DNA from: Actinomycetota bacterium
GTDB lineage: Bacteria; Actinomycetota; Actinomycetes; Actinomycetales; Dermatophilaceae
Direction: 5' to 3'
Assembly (NCBI GenBank): GCA_020160805.1
Contig: JAIUPO010000008.1
Coordinates: forward strand, 1 to 64,000
Length of the DNA stretch: 64,000 nt
Positions 51,808 through 61,342 of the stretch are shown in pieces (the first letter of the stretch is position 1; the number at the start of each line of letters is the position of its first letter). The position numbers were made by a program, and so were the translations under genes. The notes beneath the pieces are model-generated. The model was not told the DNA's origin. It searched no databases and saw only the letters and a list, made by a program, of their open reading frames with translations.

Positions 51808-53451
51808 TTGTCTACCCCTGCACCGGTCGACGCACCCGTCGACGCGTATTCCGACAAGATCGACGGGGCGGTCCTGAAAGTCGCCGGCGTCGTCGTGCTC
51901 GGCGCCATCATGTCGATCCTCGACATCACGGTCGTCAATGTCGCCCTGCCCACCTTCGAGACCGAGTTCGCCAAGAACGGCGAGCCGCTGGCCTACTCCA
52001 CGGTCGCCTGGACGGTCACGGCATACACCCTGGCCCTCGCGGCCGTCATCCCGCTGACCGGCTGGGCGGCGGACCGCTTCGGCACCAAGCGTCTCTACAT
52101 GCTGGCCATCGGCCTCTTCACCGCCGGCTCGGTGCTGTGCGCCGCGGCGACGAGCATCGACATGCTCATCCTGTTCCGGGTCGTCCAGGGCCTCGGCGGC
52201 GGTCTGCTCATGCCCTTGGGTATGACGATCATGACCCGCGCGGCCGGCCCGCACCGGATGGGCCGCCTCATGGCCATCCTCGGTGTCCCCATGCTGCTCG
52301 GCCCGATCCTCGGCCCGATCCTCGGTGGCTATCTCATCGACACCGTCTCCTGGCACTGGATCTTCCTCATCAACCTGCCCCTCGGCCTGATTGCGCTGCT
52401 GTATGCCGCGTGGGCGCTACCGAAGGACCGCCCGCAGCCGAGCGAGAGCTTCGACGTGCTCGGCATGGCGATGATGAGCCCGGGTCTGGCGATGTTCCTC
52501 TACGGCATTTCGTCGATCCCCGGTGAAGGCACCTTCTTCTCCGCCAAGGTCATGGGTTGGGGCACCGCCGGCCTACTGCTGTTGATCGCGTTCGTGGTCT
52601 ACAGCTTCAAGCCCGAGCACCCGCTGCTCGACCTGCGGCTGTTCGCCAACCGGCGCTTGACCGTTGCGACGATCACCATGTTCATCTTCGCCGCGGCCTT
52701 CTTCGGTGGCCTGCTGCTCGTGCCGACCTACTTCCAGAATGTCCGTCACGAGGACGCGCTGCATGCCGGTCTGCTCGTCGCGCCGCAGGGCATCGGCGCC
52801 ATGTTGACCATGCCGATCGCCGGTGCGTTGGCCGACAAGAAGCCGGTTGGCAAGATCGTGCCCTTCGGCCTGGTGGCGATCATCGTCGGCATGTTCCTGC
52901 TGTCGCGCGTGGATGGCACGACGTCCTATTGGGGCTACATCATCCCCGTTCTGTTCCTGCTCGGCCTCGGCATGGGCGGCACGATGATGCCGATCATGAC
53001 CTCGGCGATCAAGACGCTGACCGCCCACCAGGTGGCCCGCGGCTCGACCCTGCTCAACATCACCCAGCAGATCGCCAGCTCCGTTGGCGTCGCCATCATG
53101 TCGGTCGTGCTCACCACCGGGCTGAAGAATGACGCGCTGGTCTCCCAGGCCGCTGCCTTCGGTGAGGCGAGCAAGGGCATGTCCCCGGGGGCCGTTCAGC
53201 AGCTGCTTCCGCAGTTCCCGAAGGTCGCTGAGATCCTGGCCTCCGCCGGGCAGGACGCGGCTGCCGGGCAGGCCGCGCTCGCCAGCGCCGTGGCCGATGC
53301 GATGGGCAAGGTCTTCGGCAACAGCTTCCTCGTGGCCGCCTTCCTGGTCTTGCTGACCCTCATCCCCGCCCTCTTCCTCCCCCGCAAGGAGGAGGAGAGC
53401 CACCTGCTCGACGACGAGGACGCCACCGCGGCCCCCGTCTTCGTGCACTGA
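51808..53451 (+). CDS. MFS exporter, DHA2 (EmrB/QacA) family
   Basis: This is a 547-residue, 14-helix drug-proton antiporter. Helix 1 has LGAIMSILDITVVNVALPTF, followed by TAYTLALAAVIPLTGWAADR, and motif C is GPILGPILGGYLIDTVSWHW. HQVARGSTLLNITQQIASSV is typical near the end. The start is TTG 51808, 5 bases after GGAGAAA-like bases. A strong hairpin terminator follows. The substrate is unknown. Acidic C-terminal residues (EEESHLLDDEDA) are cytoplasmic. Confidence 0.93.
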   Translation: MSTPAPVDAPVDAYSDKIDGAVLKVAGVVVLGAIMSILDITVVNVALPTFETEFAKNGEPLAYSTVAWTVTAYTLALAAVIPLTGWAADRFGTKRLYMLAIGLFTAGSVLCAAATSIDMLILFRVVQGLGGGLLMPLGMTIMTRAAGPHRMGRLMAILGVPMLLGPILGPILGGYLIDTVSWHWIFLINLPLGLIALLYAAWALPKDRPQPSESFDVLGMAMMSPGLAMFLYGISSIPGEGTFFSAKVMGWGTAGLLLLIAFVVYSFKPEHPLLDLRLFANRRLTVATITMFIFAAAFFGGLLLVPTYFQNVRHEDALHAGLLVAPQGIGAMLTMPIAGALADKKPVGKIVPFGLVAIIVGMFLLSRVDGTTSYWGYIIPVLFLLGLGMGGTMMPIMTSAIKTLTAHQVARGSTLLNITQQIASSVGVAIMSVVLTTGLKNDALVSQAAAFGEASKGMSPGAVQQLLPQFPKVAEILASAGQDAAAGQAALASAVADAMGKVFGNSFLVAAFLVLLTLIPALFLPRKEEESHLLDDEDATAAPVFVH

Positions 53452-53490
53452 GCGGCGCGGGCAGACCCGCCCGGCACCGCCGCATACGAC

Positions 53491-53530
53491 CGCCCGGTCG
53501 GCCCCACACCAGGGGCCGGCCGGGCGTTCT
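53491..53530 (+). terminator. Rho-independent-like terminator after the DHA2 exporter
   Basis: CGCCCGGTCGGCCCC (53491-53505) pairs with GGGGCCGGCCGGGCG (53512-53526) around a 6-base loop, with one mismatch, and TTCT follows. Confidence 0.8.
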
Positions 53531-53663
53531 GCTTGCCCGAGATGTTCGCCGGGACCCAACGTCAGTGGGCTGCTCTACCGTCTATTGGCATAAGCGGATC
53601 CATCCGTGCGCGTCACGCGCGTGGCAGGGTGGGCCGACGTCGGGGATGTTCGCAGGAGGGTCG

Positions 53664-56600
53664 ATGCTGCAGATCGGTCGATCCCGCCTGCGCCATCACC
53701 GCAGCGCCCTCGTCGTGCTCACCGCCACCGCACTCATCGCGCTGGTCGTCCTCGGCTTCCTCCAACTGCTCGGCGGTGTCGTCTCCGATGCGGCCGCGCG
53801 GAGCACGTTGACGGCGGCGGATCCCGCCCTCTCGACCATTTCTGCGCGGGCCTCGGTGAAGGTGGACCAGCTGCCGCAGGCGCGCGCTGTCGTCGCCGCC
53901 GCCGCGGCGGACGATAGTGCGGTTGTCACCGAGGTCTTCGAGGCCATTTCCCGGGGTATGCAGTCTCGTCCCGAGAGCGATCGCGCGCGGCTGGCCGTCG
54001 TCGGAGACTTGCCCCGATGGACCCGGCTCGTCGCGGGCGCCTATCCCGTCGCCGGGGCCAGCGCGTTGCAGGTCGTGCTGCCCCGCGATGCCGCGACGGC
54101 CGGGGGGTGGCAGGTCGGGGACACGATCGACCTGGTCGATCTCGTCGCCGATGGTGCGCCGACGATGCCGGCGATCGTCACCGGCATCGTCGAGGTGCTC
54201 GACCCCACGGATCCGATCTGGCTCGATCAGCCGCTGATGAACACCGGCGTCGAGGCCAGCGACAGTTTCACCCTCTATGGTCCTTTCCTGTTCGCCGAGG
54301 GCGACGTCACGAAGGTCGCCGGTCGCAGCGTCAGCGCCCGGTGGCGGATCGAACGGCCCGAAACGGGCGTGACCCGGGCCAACGCGCTCGCCTACAAACA
54401 GGACGCGGAGCGCTCGATGCGCCTGCTCACCGAGGGCGACCTCAAGCACGCGCAGGTGAGCACGCAGGCGCCCATGCTGTATGCCGAGGCGCGCGATATC
54501 GCCGACCGCACCCGGATCGCGCTGCTCACCCCGACGATCCTGCTCATGCTGCTGGGCGGGGTCGCCTTGACGATGGCGGCCCTACAACTGGCCGCTTTGC
54601 GCACCAGCGAGACGGCCTTGGTTCGAGCGCGGGGTGCCTCGTCCTGGCAGGTGCTGGCCCTGGCGGCCGTTGATGCGGCGCTCGTGGCGCTGCTGTCTGT
54701 TGCCCTGGCGATTCTGCTGATTCCCCTGGTGGCGAATCCTCTGGCCCGGCTCGGCGGTCTGTCCGAGCAGATCACGGCCAGCCCTGAACGGGTGATGCGC
54801 CCTGATGTGCTCGGGCCGATCGTGGCTGCGGGGATCGCGGCGGCGGTCATCGTGCTGATCACGGCGGCTCGCTCCGGGCGGCTGCGCGCGTCAGCCACCC
54901 CATCCGCGCGCAGCGCCCTGCTCGGGCGGCTGGCCAAGGCGGGCATTGATGTCGTGCTGATTGCCTTCGGTGTGCTGGGGATCCTGCAGTTGCGGCGCTA
55001 TGACCCGACCTCGCCGCGGATGGATCCTCTCACGCTGAGTGCACCGGCTCTGGTGATCGCCGGTTTGTGCGTGCTCGGGCTGCGGATCATTCCGCTGCTG
55101 GCGCGATTCGCGTCGGGCGCTGCCGCGCGGCGGCCAGGGCTCACGCTGGCCTGGGGATCGTGGCAAGTGGCGCGGCGGCTGGGGGGCCAGGCGGGCGCCA
55201 TACTCCTCGTCTTCTTGAGCGTCGCGATGGGCGCGCTCGCCCTGTCCCAGGGCGCGACCGTCACGCGGGCCATCGAGGATCAGACCCGATTCGCCGTCGG
55301 AGCGCCGCTTCGGGTGACACCTGGGCAAGAGCTTCGCGGCAGCGCGCAACTCAACAGCAGTTATGCCGTCCTCGCGGGCGGTCGCGACCGGGCGATGGCC
55401 GTCAATGTCACGACGGCTGAGGTCGGGGCGAGCAAGGATGTCTCGCTGTTGGCGCTCGACTCATCGGCCGCGTCGGCGCCCTACGTGCCCCGCGCGGATG
55501 TGCTGGCGGGGACGGCCTGGCCAGGTGCGCTGACTGGTCTGGCGCAGCCGAGACATGGCATCCCCCTCCCGGCGGGGGCCCGCGAGGTCAGCGTGCGCGT
55601 GGTCGGATCGGCGAGCCAAAATGCCGGCGTCGGCGACTCCATCTTCCCGCTGGCCGGGCGTGTGCGTATCGAACTTCCGACGGGCGAACGGGTCTCGCTC
55701 GCGGCCGGGCAGCTGAACGGCCCGACCCCGGAGCAGCTCACCGCCACTCTCCCCCAGGTCGACGGCGGGTGGCCGGCAGGGGCACGGATCGTGGGTGTCT
55801 CGGCCTCGCCGACCGCGCCCTACTGGCGTCCGGGCGATCTCGCCGGCGTGACATTGAGCCTGTCCGGGGCGTCGCCGGTGCACATCGATGCCCAACCGGC
55901 GCCCGTGAGCGGCAAGCACCACAGCCGGCTGATGAACGTCACGGTCTATGTTCCCTTCGACGAAGAGGCCGTCGCGCAGCCCGTCCCGGTGCTGGTCACG
56001 CGAGCGCTCGCGGACGCCAACCGGCTCACGGTGGGAGCGGAGTTCGCCATCGGCTTGGTCGGCGCGACCCTGCCGGCCAAGGTCAACGGAATCCTCGACG
56101 CGGTGCCCACCGCTCCCAACCCGCAGCTGGCAATGGTCGCCGATCTCGCGGCCGTCACCGCCGCCGCGACGCGCCCGCAAGGCGCCAGCAGCGGCGCACT
56201 GTCGACCCCGCTCGCGACCTTCTGGCTGCTCGCGCCCGCTGACCTCGACGCCGCCCGAGCCACTTTGGACAAACAGCCGCGACTCGCGACCGCCCGCCTT
56301 GACGCGGCCGAGATCGCGCAGGCGCGGCGGGACAATCCGGTTAACGCGGGGATGCGGGCCGCGCTGCGGCTGGTGACCAGTTCAGCGCTCGCCCTGGCCG
56401 CACTCGGTTTCGCCGCGGCCACCGCCGGGCTGGCGCTGGCGCGACATCGGGAAGCCGGCATCCTGCTGGCGCTCGGCACCTCGCCCCGGCAGATCCGGCG
56501 GGCTGTTCTTGGGGAGCGATTGGTCGTCCTCGTGCTGTCGACCCTTGTCGGACTTGGGGCCGGGGTGGCGGCGATCTGGGCGATCGTCGCGCTCGTCATC

Positions 56601-56771
56601 GGCAGCGACGGCCATCCACAGGTGCCGGCGGTGCACACGGAGTATGGCGTGGGCGCCCTCGTGCTCTTCGCGGGCGCCGTCCTCGCGCTGCTCGCGGCGG
56701 TCGGCCTGGTCGTCGTGGGCCGCACCGCACGGGATCCGGCGGATGTGCTGCGGGCGGGGGAGCACGCATGA
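53664..56771 (+). CDS. FtsX/MacB-type ABC transporter permease
   Basis: This is a 1035-residue membrane protein. The first helix is at about 14-36 (ALVVLTATALIALVVLGFLQ). A large extracellular domain and a first block of helices follow (IALLTPTILLMLLGGVALTM, LRTSETALVRARGAS). After a second extracellular domain, the C-terminal helices include LALAALGFAAATAGLALARH and a LALGTSPRQIRRAVLGERL coupling region. This double FtsX layout is typical of actinobacterial exporters. ATG 53664 follows GCAGGAGGG, and the long upstream open frame has no support. Its stop overlaps the next permease (ATGA). The substrate is unknown. Confidence 0.9.
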   Translation: MLQIGRSRLRHHRSALVVLTATALIALVVLGFLQLLGGVVSDAAARSTLTAADPALSTISARASVKVDQLPQARAVVAAAAADDSAVVTEVFEAISRGMQSRPESDRARLAVVGDLPRWTRLVAGAYPVAGASALQVVLPRDAATAGGWQVGDTIDLVDLVADGAPTMPAIVTGIVEVLDPTDPIWLDQPLMNTGVEASDSFTLYGPFLFAEGDVTKVAGRSVSARWRIERPETGVTRANALAYKQDAERSMRLLTEGDLKHAQVSTQAPMLYAEARDIADRTRIALLTPTILLMLLGGVALTMAALQLAALRTSETALVRARGASSWQVLALAAVDAALVALLSVALAILLIPLVANPLARLGGLSEQITASPERVMRPDVLGPIVAAGIAAAVIVLITAARSGRLRASATPSARSALLGRLAKAGIDVVLIAFGVLGILQLRRYDPTSPRMDPLTLSAPALVIAGLCVLGLRIIPLLARFASGAAARRPGLTLAWGSWQVARRLGGQAGAILLVFLSVAMGALALSQGATVTRAIEDQTRFAVGAPLRVTPGQELRGSAQLNSSYAVLAGGRDRAMAVNVTTAEVGASKDVSLLALDSSAASAPYVPRADVLAGTAWPGALTGLAQPRHGIPLPAGAREVSVRVVGSASQNAGVGDSIFPLAGRVRIELPTGERVSLAAGQLNGPTPEQLTATLPQVDGGWPAGARIVGVSASPTAPYWRPGDLAGVTLSLSGASPVHIDAQPAPVSGKHHSRLMNVTVYVPFDEEAVAQPVPVLVTRALADANRLTVGAEFAIGLVGATLPAKVNGILDAVPTAPNPQLAMVADLAAVTAAATRPQGASSGALSTPLATFWLLAPADLDAARATLDKQPRLATARLDAAEIAQARRDNPVNAGMRAALRLVTSSALALAALGFAAATAGLALARHREAGILLALGTSPRQIRRAVLGERLVVLVLSTLVGLGAGVAAIWAIVALVIGSDGHPQVPAVHTEYGVGALVLFAGAVLALLAAVGLVVVGRTARDPADVLRAGEHA

Positions 56772-59548
56772 GGCCGTTCACGACTGCTGCCGCTTGGCGC
56801 CGCCAGGCGCGAGATGTCGGACCGGGGGTGCTCTTGGCTCTGGTTGCGGCCTTGCTCGCTGCCTTCGTGGCGCTGCTCCCGGTGGCGGAGGATCGGGCAT
56901 ACGACCGCGCCCTGGGGGATTTCCTGGCCGACGCGGCGGCCGGGCAACGTGATGTCCGGCTTAGCTACAACGCAGGGTCCGTGGTGCTGCTGCGCGGGGA
57001 CTTTGAGCGCGAGACCCTTGCCATGCCCACCTCGCCTCAGCAGATCATCACCGAGCGGGCCGGGACGATCTTGGGGCCGGCTGCGTCGAAGCTCCTTGGT
57101 CGCCCCGACTTCTCCGCCACAACAACGGATTTCAAGGTCACCGGTCCGGGGTCGTCGCCGATCGGGTCGAGCCGCGAGGCGATGGTGCGGGTCCAGGGCG
57201 GGCTGAACGAGAAGGTCCGCTGGGACGCCGGCGCGCTCGGGACCAAGCCTTTGGGCACGGTCGCATATGTCGATGCCGTGGAGCCCTATCGCATCAGCCG
57301 GACCACTCCGGTGATCCCGGTTGTCGTTCCGACCGTGGTTGCGACGGCGTGGAAGATCACGGTGGGTGACCGCTTCGCGCTCGTGCCCTCCCTGCCAGGC
57401 CGGTTCACGCCATACCCCATCACTGTCGAACTGACGGGCACCTACACCCCGATCGACGCGCACGATCCGTTCTGGGCGGACGAAGGGCGACTGCTCGTCA
57501 ATGATGTCGTTGTCGCGTGGGACGGGGGCACGACCTCGCGAGCAGCCTTCATGGTTTCGGACGCCCTGGTCGGTCCGCTCGGGCAGGCGCTCGACGCCAT
57601 ACCCGAGGCCTACCGAGGATTCGGTCCGAGCCGGGTCGAGGGGTCCGCCGACTATGCGCGCGGGCTGACCTACGAATGGCGCTATGTCCTCAACCCGAAA
57701 GGCCTCGATCTGGCTCGAGCCCGGACCATCGTGCAGGGCATCGACGCGATGAAGTTGGCGTCTTCGGGCTGGGCCGAGACTCGGCCGGTCGTCGTCAGCG
57801 GCTTGGCTGATGTCCTGACCAAGCAGGCCAAGGCGGTGACGGTCACCAAAGCTCTGACGGCCTTCGTCTCAGTGGCGCTCACGGCGCTGGGCGCCATCGC
57901 CGCCGTGCTGCTCGTCGTCACCCTGGGCGGCCGACGGGCCCCCGCTATGCGCCTGCAGTCCGCCCGCGGGGCGTCCCGGTTCTCGCTGATCTGGGGCTTG
58001 GTTCTGGAAGTCCTGATGTGGGTCGTTCCGGTGAGCACCGTGGCGGCCGTGGTGGGGTGGCGTCTGGGGGCCGGGCGGATGGCCGTGCTGGCCTTCGCGC
58101 CTGCGGTCATCGCGGCCCTCGCCGCCGCCCTGGTGGCCCGTCGCGAGCTCGGGACGTCACGCAGTGATTCCACTGCGGCACAGGCGATTCGGCTTCTCGC
58201 AGAGCTCGCCCTGATCGGTGGCACCTACTTCGCCATCAACACCGTGCGCACGCGCGGAGGCGCTATCTCGACGGGCTCGATCGACTGGTATGCCGCCCTC
58301 ACCCCCATCCTTCTCGCCGCAGCGGTCGGGGTGGTCCTGCTGCGCCTGCTACCCCTGCCGATCCGCTGGGCCGCGGGCCTGCTGGGTCGGCGCCGGTCGG
58401 TGCTCGGCTTCCTGGGTCTCACCAGGGCCGCCCGCGGCGGTGGAGGTATGTCGGCCGCCCTTGTCGGACTCGTGGTCGCGGCGACGCTCGCGACCTTCCT
58501 CGGCGGGCTGGCGACGTCAATCCAGCGCGAGCGGACCCTTGCGGCCTATGCGCTCACGGGGGCGGATCTGCGCATCGACGCGCGTCGCGTCGACGACAGT
58601 GCCGTGCGATCGGTCGCGGCCGTTCCGGGCATCACCGCCGCCGTCCCCGCCTTTGTCCTCGCCGGCCAACTGGCGGGCGAGGCGGGGAGCGCCGACCAAG
58701 CCGTGACCGTCATTGGGGTGGACCCGGCGGCATACTCCCGGGCACTGGGGGGCAGCCCGATCGCCTTCGATGCGGCCGGCGCCGGGGGCACGCCCGAACA
58801 GCTCACGGCGATCGCGAGCGAACCGGTCCGGCCGACGGGGAAGCTCACCGTGACCGTGCAGGGCCGCGAGCGCGCCGTGACCATCGGTGCGGTGCAACCA
58901 GGGCTGACCCGTGGCGGTCAGCTTGCCGGGCATCCCGTGCTGGTCTTGCCGTGGGATGCCGTCCTCGAGGGCCAGCCGTATCTGCAGCCGAACACCCTCT
59001 TCGTGATGGGGTCGGCGCAGGCCATTGCCGGGGTGCGTGCTGACAATCCGGTCGCGCTGCGTGAGGGTGTCGTGGACCGGCGGGAGGCGGCAGCTGATAT
59101 TGCCGCGCGCTCGCTCCCGACGCTGGTGCGTCAACTGTTCGCGATCGGGCTGGCCCTGGCCGCCGCCTTCACCGTGCTCTCCCTGCTGGTCATCCTCGCG
59201 TTGACCCGACCCGAGCGGGTGGCCGCCCTGTTGCGCATGCGGGTGCTGGGTATGCCGCGCCGCCGCGACTGGGTGCTCGCCATGGTCGAGGTGCTGCCCC
59301 CCGCGTCCGTGGCCATTGCCGGCGGCTTTGTCCTGGGCCGCTATCTCCCGCGCGTCATGCAGTCAGCCATCGACCTCGGGCCGTATGCCGGCAGCGAGCC
59401 CTATCCGCCGATCTCCACCCCGTGGTGGGTGGCGGGTCTGGTCGCGCTTGCCCTGCTGCTCCTCACGATCCTCGCCGTGCTCCTCGACCTCGCTCGAGCC
59501 CGTGCGACCCCTCTTAGCGCCCACCTGCGAGCAGGAGAAGACCGATGA
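56768..59548 (+). CDS. Second FtsX/MacB-type ABC permease
   Basis: This 926-residue protein has the same plan as its neighbour. The N-terminal helix is GVLLALVAALLAAFVALLPV, followed by an extracellular domain. Central helices carry APAMRLQSARGASRFSLIWG, and RAARGGGGMSAALVGLVVAA and LRMRVLGMPRRRDWVLAMVE lie near the end. It overlaps the gene before and the ATPase after by 4 bp each. The two permeases are clearly paralogous in layout but not close in sequence, so they may form a heterodimeric exporter. Confidence 0.9.
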   Translation: MRPFTTAAAWRRQARDVGPGVLLALVAALLAAFVALLPVAEDRAYDRALGDFLADAAAGQRDVRLSYNAGSVVLLRGDFERETLAMPTSPQQIITERAGTILGPAASKLLGRPDFSATTTDFKVTGPGSSPIGSSREAMVRVQGGLNEKVRWDAGALGTKPLGTVAYVDAVEPYRISRTTPVIPVVVPTVVATAWKITVGDRFALVPSLPGRFTPYPITVELTGTYTPIDAHDPFWADEGRLLVNDVVVAWDGGTTSRAAFMVSDALVGPLGQALDAIPEAYRGFGPSRVEGSADYARGLTYEWRYVLNPKGLDLARARTIVQGIDAMKLASSGWAETRPVVVSGLADVLTKQAKAVTVTKALTAFVSVALTALGAIAAVLLVVTLGGRRAPAMRLQSARGASRFSLIWGLVLEVLMWVVPVSTVAAVVGWRLGAGRMAVLAFAPAVIAALAAALVARRELGTSRSDSTAAQAIRLLAELALIGGTYFAINTVRTRGGAISTGSIDWYAALTPILLAAAVGVVLLRLLPLPIRWAAGLLGRRRSVLGFLGLTRAARGGGGMSAALVGLVVAATLATFLGGLATSIQRERTLAAYALTGADLRIDARRVDDSAVRSVAAVPGITAAVPAFVLAGQLAGEAGSADQAVTVIGVDPAAYSRALGGSPIAFDAAGAGGTPEQLTAIASEPVRPTGKLTVTVQGRERAVTIGAVQPGLTRGGQLAGHPVLVLPWDAVLEGQPYLQPNTLFVMGSAQAIAGVRADNPVALREGVVDRREAAADIAARSLPTLVRQLFAIGLALAAAFTVLSLLVILALTRPERVAALLRMRVLGMPRRRDWVLAMVEVLPPASVAIAGGFVLGRYLPRVMQSAIDLGPYAGSEPYPPISTPWWVAGLVALALLLLTILAVLLDLARARATPLSAHLRAGEDR

Positions 59549-60477
59549 CGACCCGCACCGAGACCCGAAGCGACGGGGAACTGGAGATCCTGTGCGACAA
59601 CCTCGTGCGAATCTTCAAGTCCGAGGGCGTCGAGGTGGTGGCCCTGCAGGGCCTCGATCTCTTCGTCCGCACCGGCGAGTTGCTCGCCGTCGTCGGGGCA
59701 TCCGGGTCCGGGAAGTCCACGCTGCTGAACATCCTCTCCGGGCTCGATATCCCCAGCGCCGGCGTCGCCCGGGTGGCGGGAGCCGACTTGCTGACGATGT
59801 CCGGGCGCGATCGGGTGCGTTACCGACGGCATACGGTCGGCTTCCTGTTCCAGCAGGCGACCTCCAACCTGCTGCCCTATCTCAGCGCGATCGAGAACAT
59901 CCAGCTGCCCATGGCCCTTGCCCGCACGCCGAAACGCACGCGGCACGATCGGGCGCTGGAACTGCTTGAGGTGCTCGGCATTCCGCAGGTCGCCGACCGC
60001 GGGCTCGGGGAGATGTCCGGCGGACAGCAGCAGCGCGTCGCGCTCGCCGTCGCGCTGGCCAACGAGCCGCGGGTGCTGCTTGCCGACGAGCCGACGGGCG
60101 AGTTGGATCATCAGAGCTCCGAGGAAGTCTTCGGGGCGATTCAACGGGCCAATGCGGCCTTCGGCACGACCGTTGTCGTCGTGACCCACGACCCGTTGGT
60201 GAGCGAGCATGTGCAGCGCACTGTCGGCATCCGCGATGGGCGCACCTCCTCGGAAGTCTTGCGGCGCACCGCGATCGACGAGCACGGGGGCGAGTCGGTG
60301 ATCGCCGAGGAGTATGCCGTGCTCGACCGCGCCGGCCGCCTGCAACTGCCGCGGGAGTTCACGACGACCTTGGCCATGAAGGATCGGGTCCGCCTGGACC
60401 TGGAGAGCGATCACATCGGTGTCTGGCCGGACCGTCCACGCGCGGACTCGGGGGAGCAGGAGGTGTCCGGTGGCTGA
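59545..60477 (+). CDS. ABC transporter ATPase (LolD/MacB type) with C-terminal AbrB-like extension
   Basis: This is a 310-residue ATPase. Walker A is VVGASGSGKSTLLNIL near residue 52, the Q-loop is in GFLFQQATSNLLP, the signature is MSGGQQQRVALAVAL and Walker B is VLLADEPTGELD, followed by the H-loop VVVTHD. Residues from about 255 (EYAVLDRAGRLQLPREFTTT, then RVRLDLESDHIGVWP) look like a SpoVT/AbrB-type beta fold and are not part of the normal domain. It overlaps the permease before and the second ATPase after, in one operon. Confidence 0.92.
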   Translation: MTTRTETRSDGELEILCDNLVRIFKSEGVEVVALQGLDLFVRTGELLAVVGASGSGKSTLLNILSGLDIPSAGVARVAGADLLTMSGRDRVRYRRHTVGFLFQQATSNLLPYLSAIENIQLPMALARTPKRTRHDRALELLEVLGIPQVADRGLGEMSGGQQQRVALAVALANEPRVLLADEPTGELDHQSSEEVFGAIQRANAAFGTTVVVVTHDPLVSEHVQRTVGIRDGRTSSEVLRRTAIDEHGGESVIAEEYAVLDRAGRLQLPREFTTTLAMKDRVRLDLESDHIGVWPDRPRADSGEQEVSGG

Positions 60478-61162
60478 CGCGTCGAGCGCGGTCGTGCATG
60501 TCGAGCAGGTCACGAAGACCTTCGGCGCTGGTGAGACGGCCGTGACCGCCCTGCAAGGCGTGAGCTTCGTGGTGCCTCGTGGGGAGTTCCTCGCGATCCG
60601 AGGCCGGTCGGGCTCGGGCAAGACGACCTTGCTGAACGCCATCGGGGGCCTCGACCGCGTTGATTCCGGCCGCATCGTGGTGGACGGTGGCGAGGTGACG
60701 GCAATGTCCGATGACGACCTGTTGCGGCTTCGTCGCGAGCAGGTCGCCTATATCTTCCAGGGCTTCGGGCTCTTGCCCATCCTCACCGCCGCCGAGAATG
60801 TCGGAATCCCGTTGCGGCTCAAGGGCCTTCCCGCTGCCGAGCGCGAGGAGCGAGTGCGTGCGGCGCTCGCTCAAGTGGGCTTGGACAAGCACCCCAATCA
60901 GATCCCGGGCCAGCTCTCCGGTGGTCAGCAGCAGCGAGTCGCCATCGCCCGCGCCCTCGTCGCCGAGCCGGTCCTGCTGCTCGCCGACGAGCCGACCGGC
61001 CAACTCGACTCCACCACCGCGCGCGAAATCATGGAGCTGATCGCGAGCCTGGTGCGCGACAACGACATGACCGCCATCGTCACGACCCACGATCCCGTCC
61101 TGCTGTCCATCGCCGACCGCGTCCTGGAACTCGCCGACGGGGCGCTCGCCCAGTCCGGCTGA
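60470..61162 (+). CDS. ABC transporter ATPase (LolD/MacB type)
   Basis: This is a 230-residue ATPase of the usual LolD/MacB size. Walker A is IRGRSGSGKTTLLNAI, Q-loop YIFQGFGLLP, signature LSGGQQQRVAIARAL, Walker B LLLADEPTGQLD and H-loop IVTTHD. GTG 60470, behind GCAGGAGG, overlaps the stop of the first ATPase. With two permeases and two ATPases in one operon, the exporter could be an ATPase heterodimer or two systems made together. A strong hairpin follows its stop. Confidence 0.94.
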   Translation: MADASSAVVHVEQVTKTFGAGETAVTALQGVSFVVPRGEFLAIRGRSGSGKTTLLNAIGGLDRVDSGRIVVDGGEVTAMSDDDLLRLRREQVAYIFQGFGLLPILTAAENVGIPLRLKGLPAAEREERVRAALAQVGLDKHPNQIPGQLSGGQQQRVAIARALVAEPVLLLADEPTGQLDSTTAREIMELIASLVRDNDMTAIVTTHDPVLLSIADRVLELADGALAQSG

Positions 61163-61174
61163 CTACCGGCCGGT

Positions 61175-61224
61175 AGGTCTGAGCTTTGGCCCCACATGTG
61201 GTGCCAAAGCTCAGACCTTAATTG
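61175..61224 (+). terminator. Strong hairpin terminator of the ABC operon
   Basis: AGGTCTGAGCTTTGGC (61175-61190) is the exact reverse complement of 61203-61218, a 16-bp perfect stem, followed by TAATT. The 12-base loop itself holds the palindrome CCACATGTGG. The T-run is short, but the symmetry suits a bidirectional terminator. Confidence 0.75.
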
Positions 61225-61342
61225 GCCCGCCGTCGCCGATCATTCACGGGCCCCGACGAGGGCCGTCGCGTCCGCCCGTCCGTTCGCGAACCAGTGCGTC
61301 TCTCTCGTTGCTTCCAGTCCGGCGGCGGGGCAGGGTGGGGGG

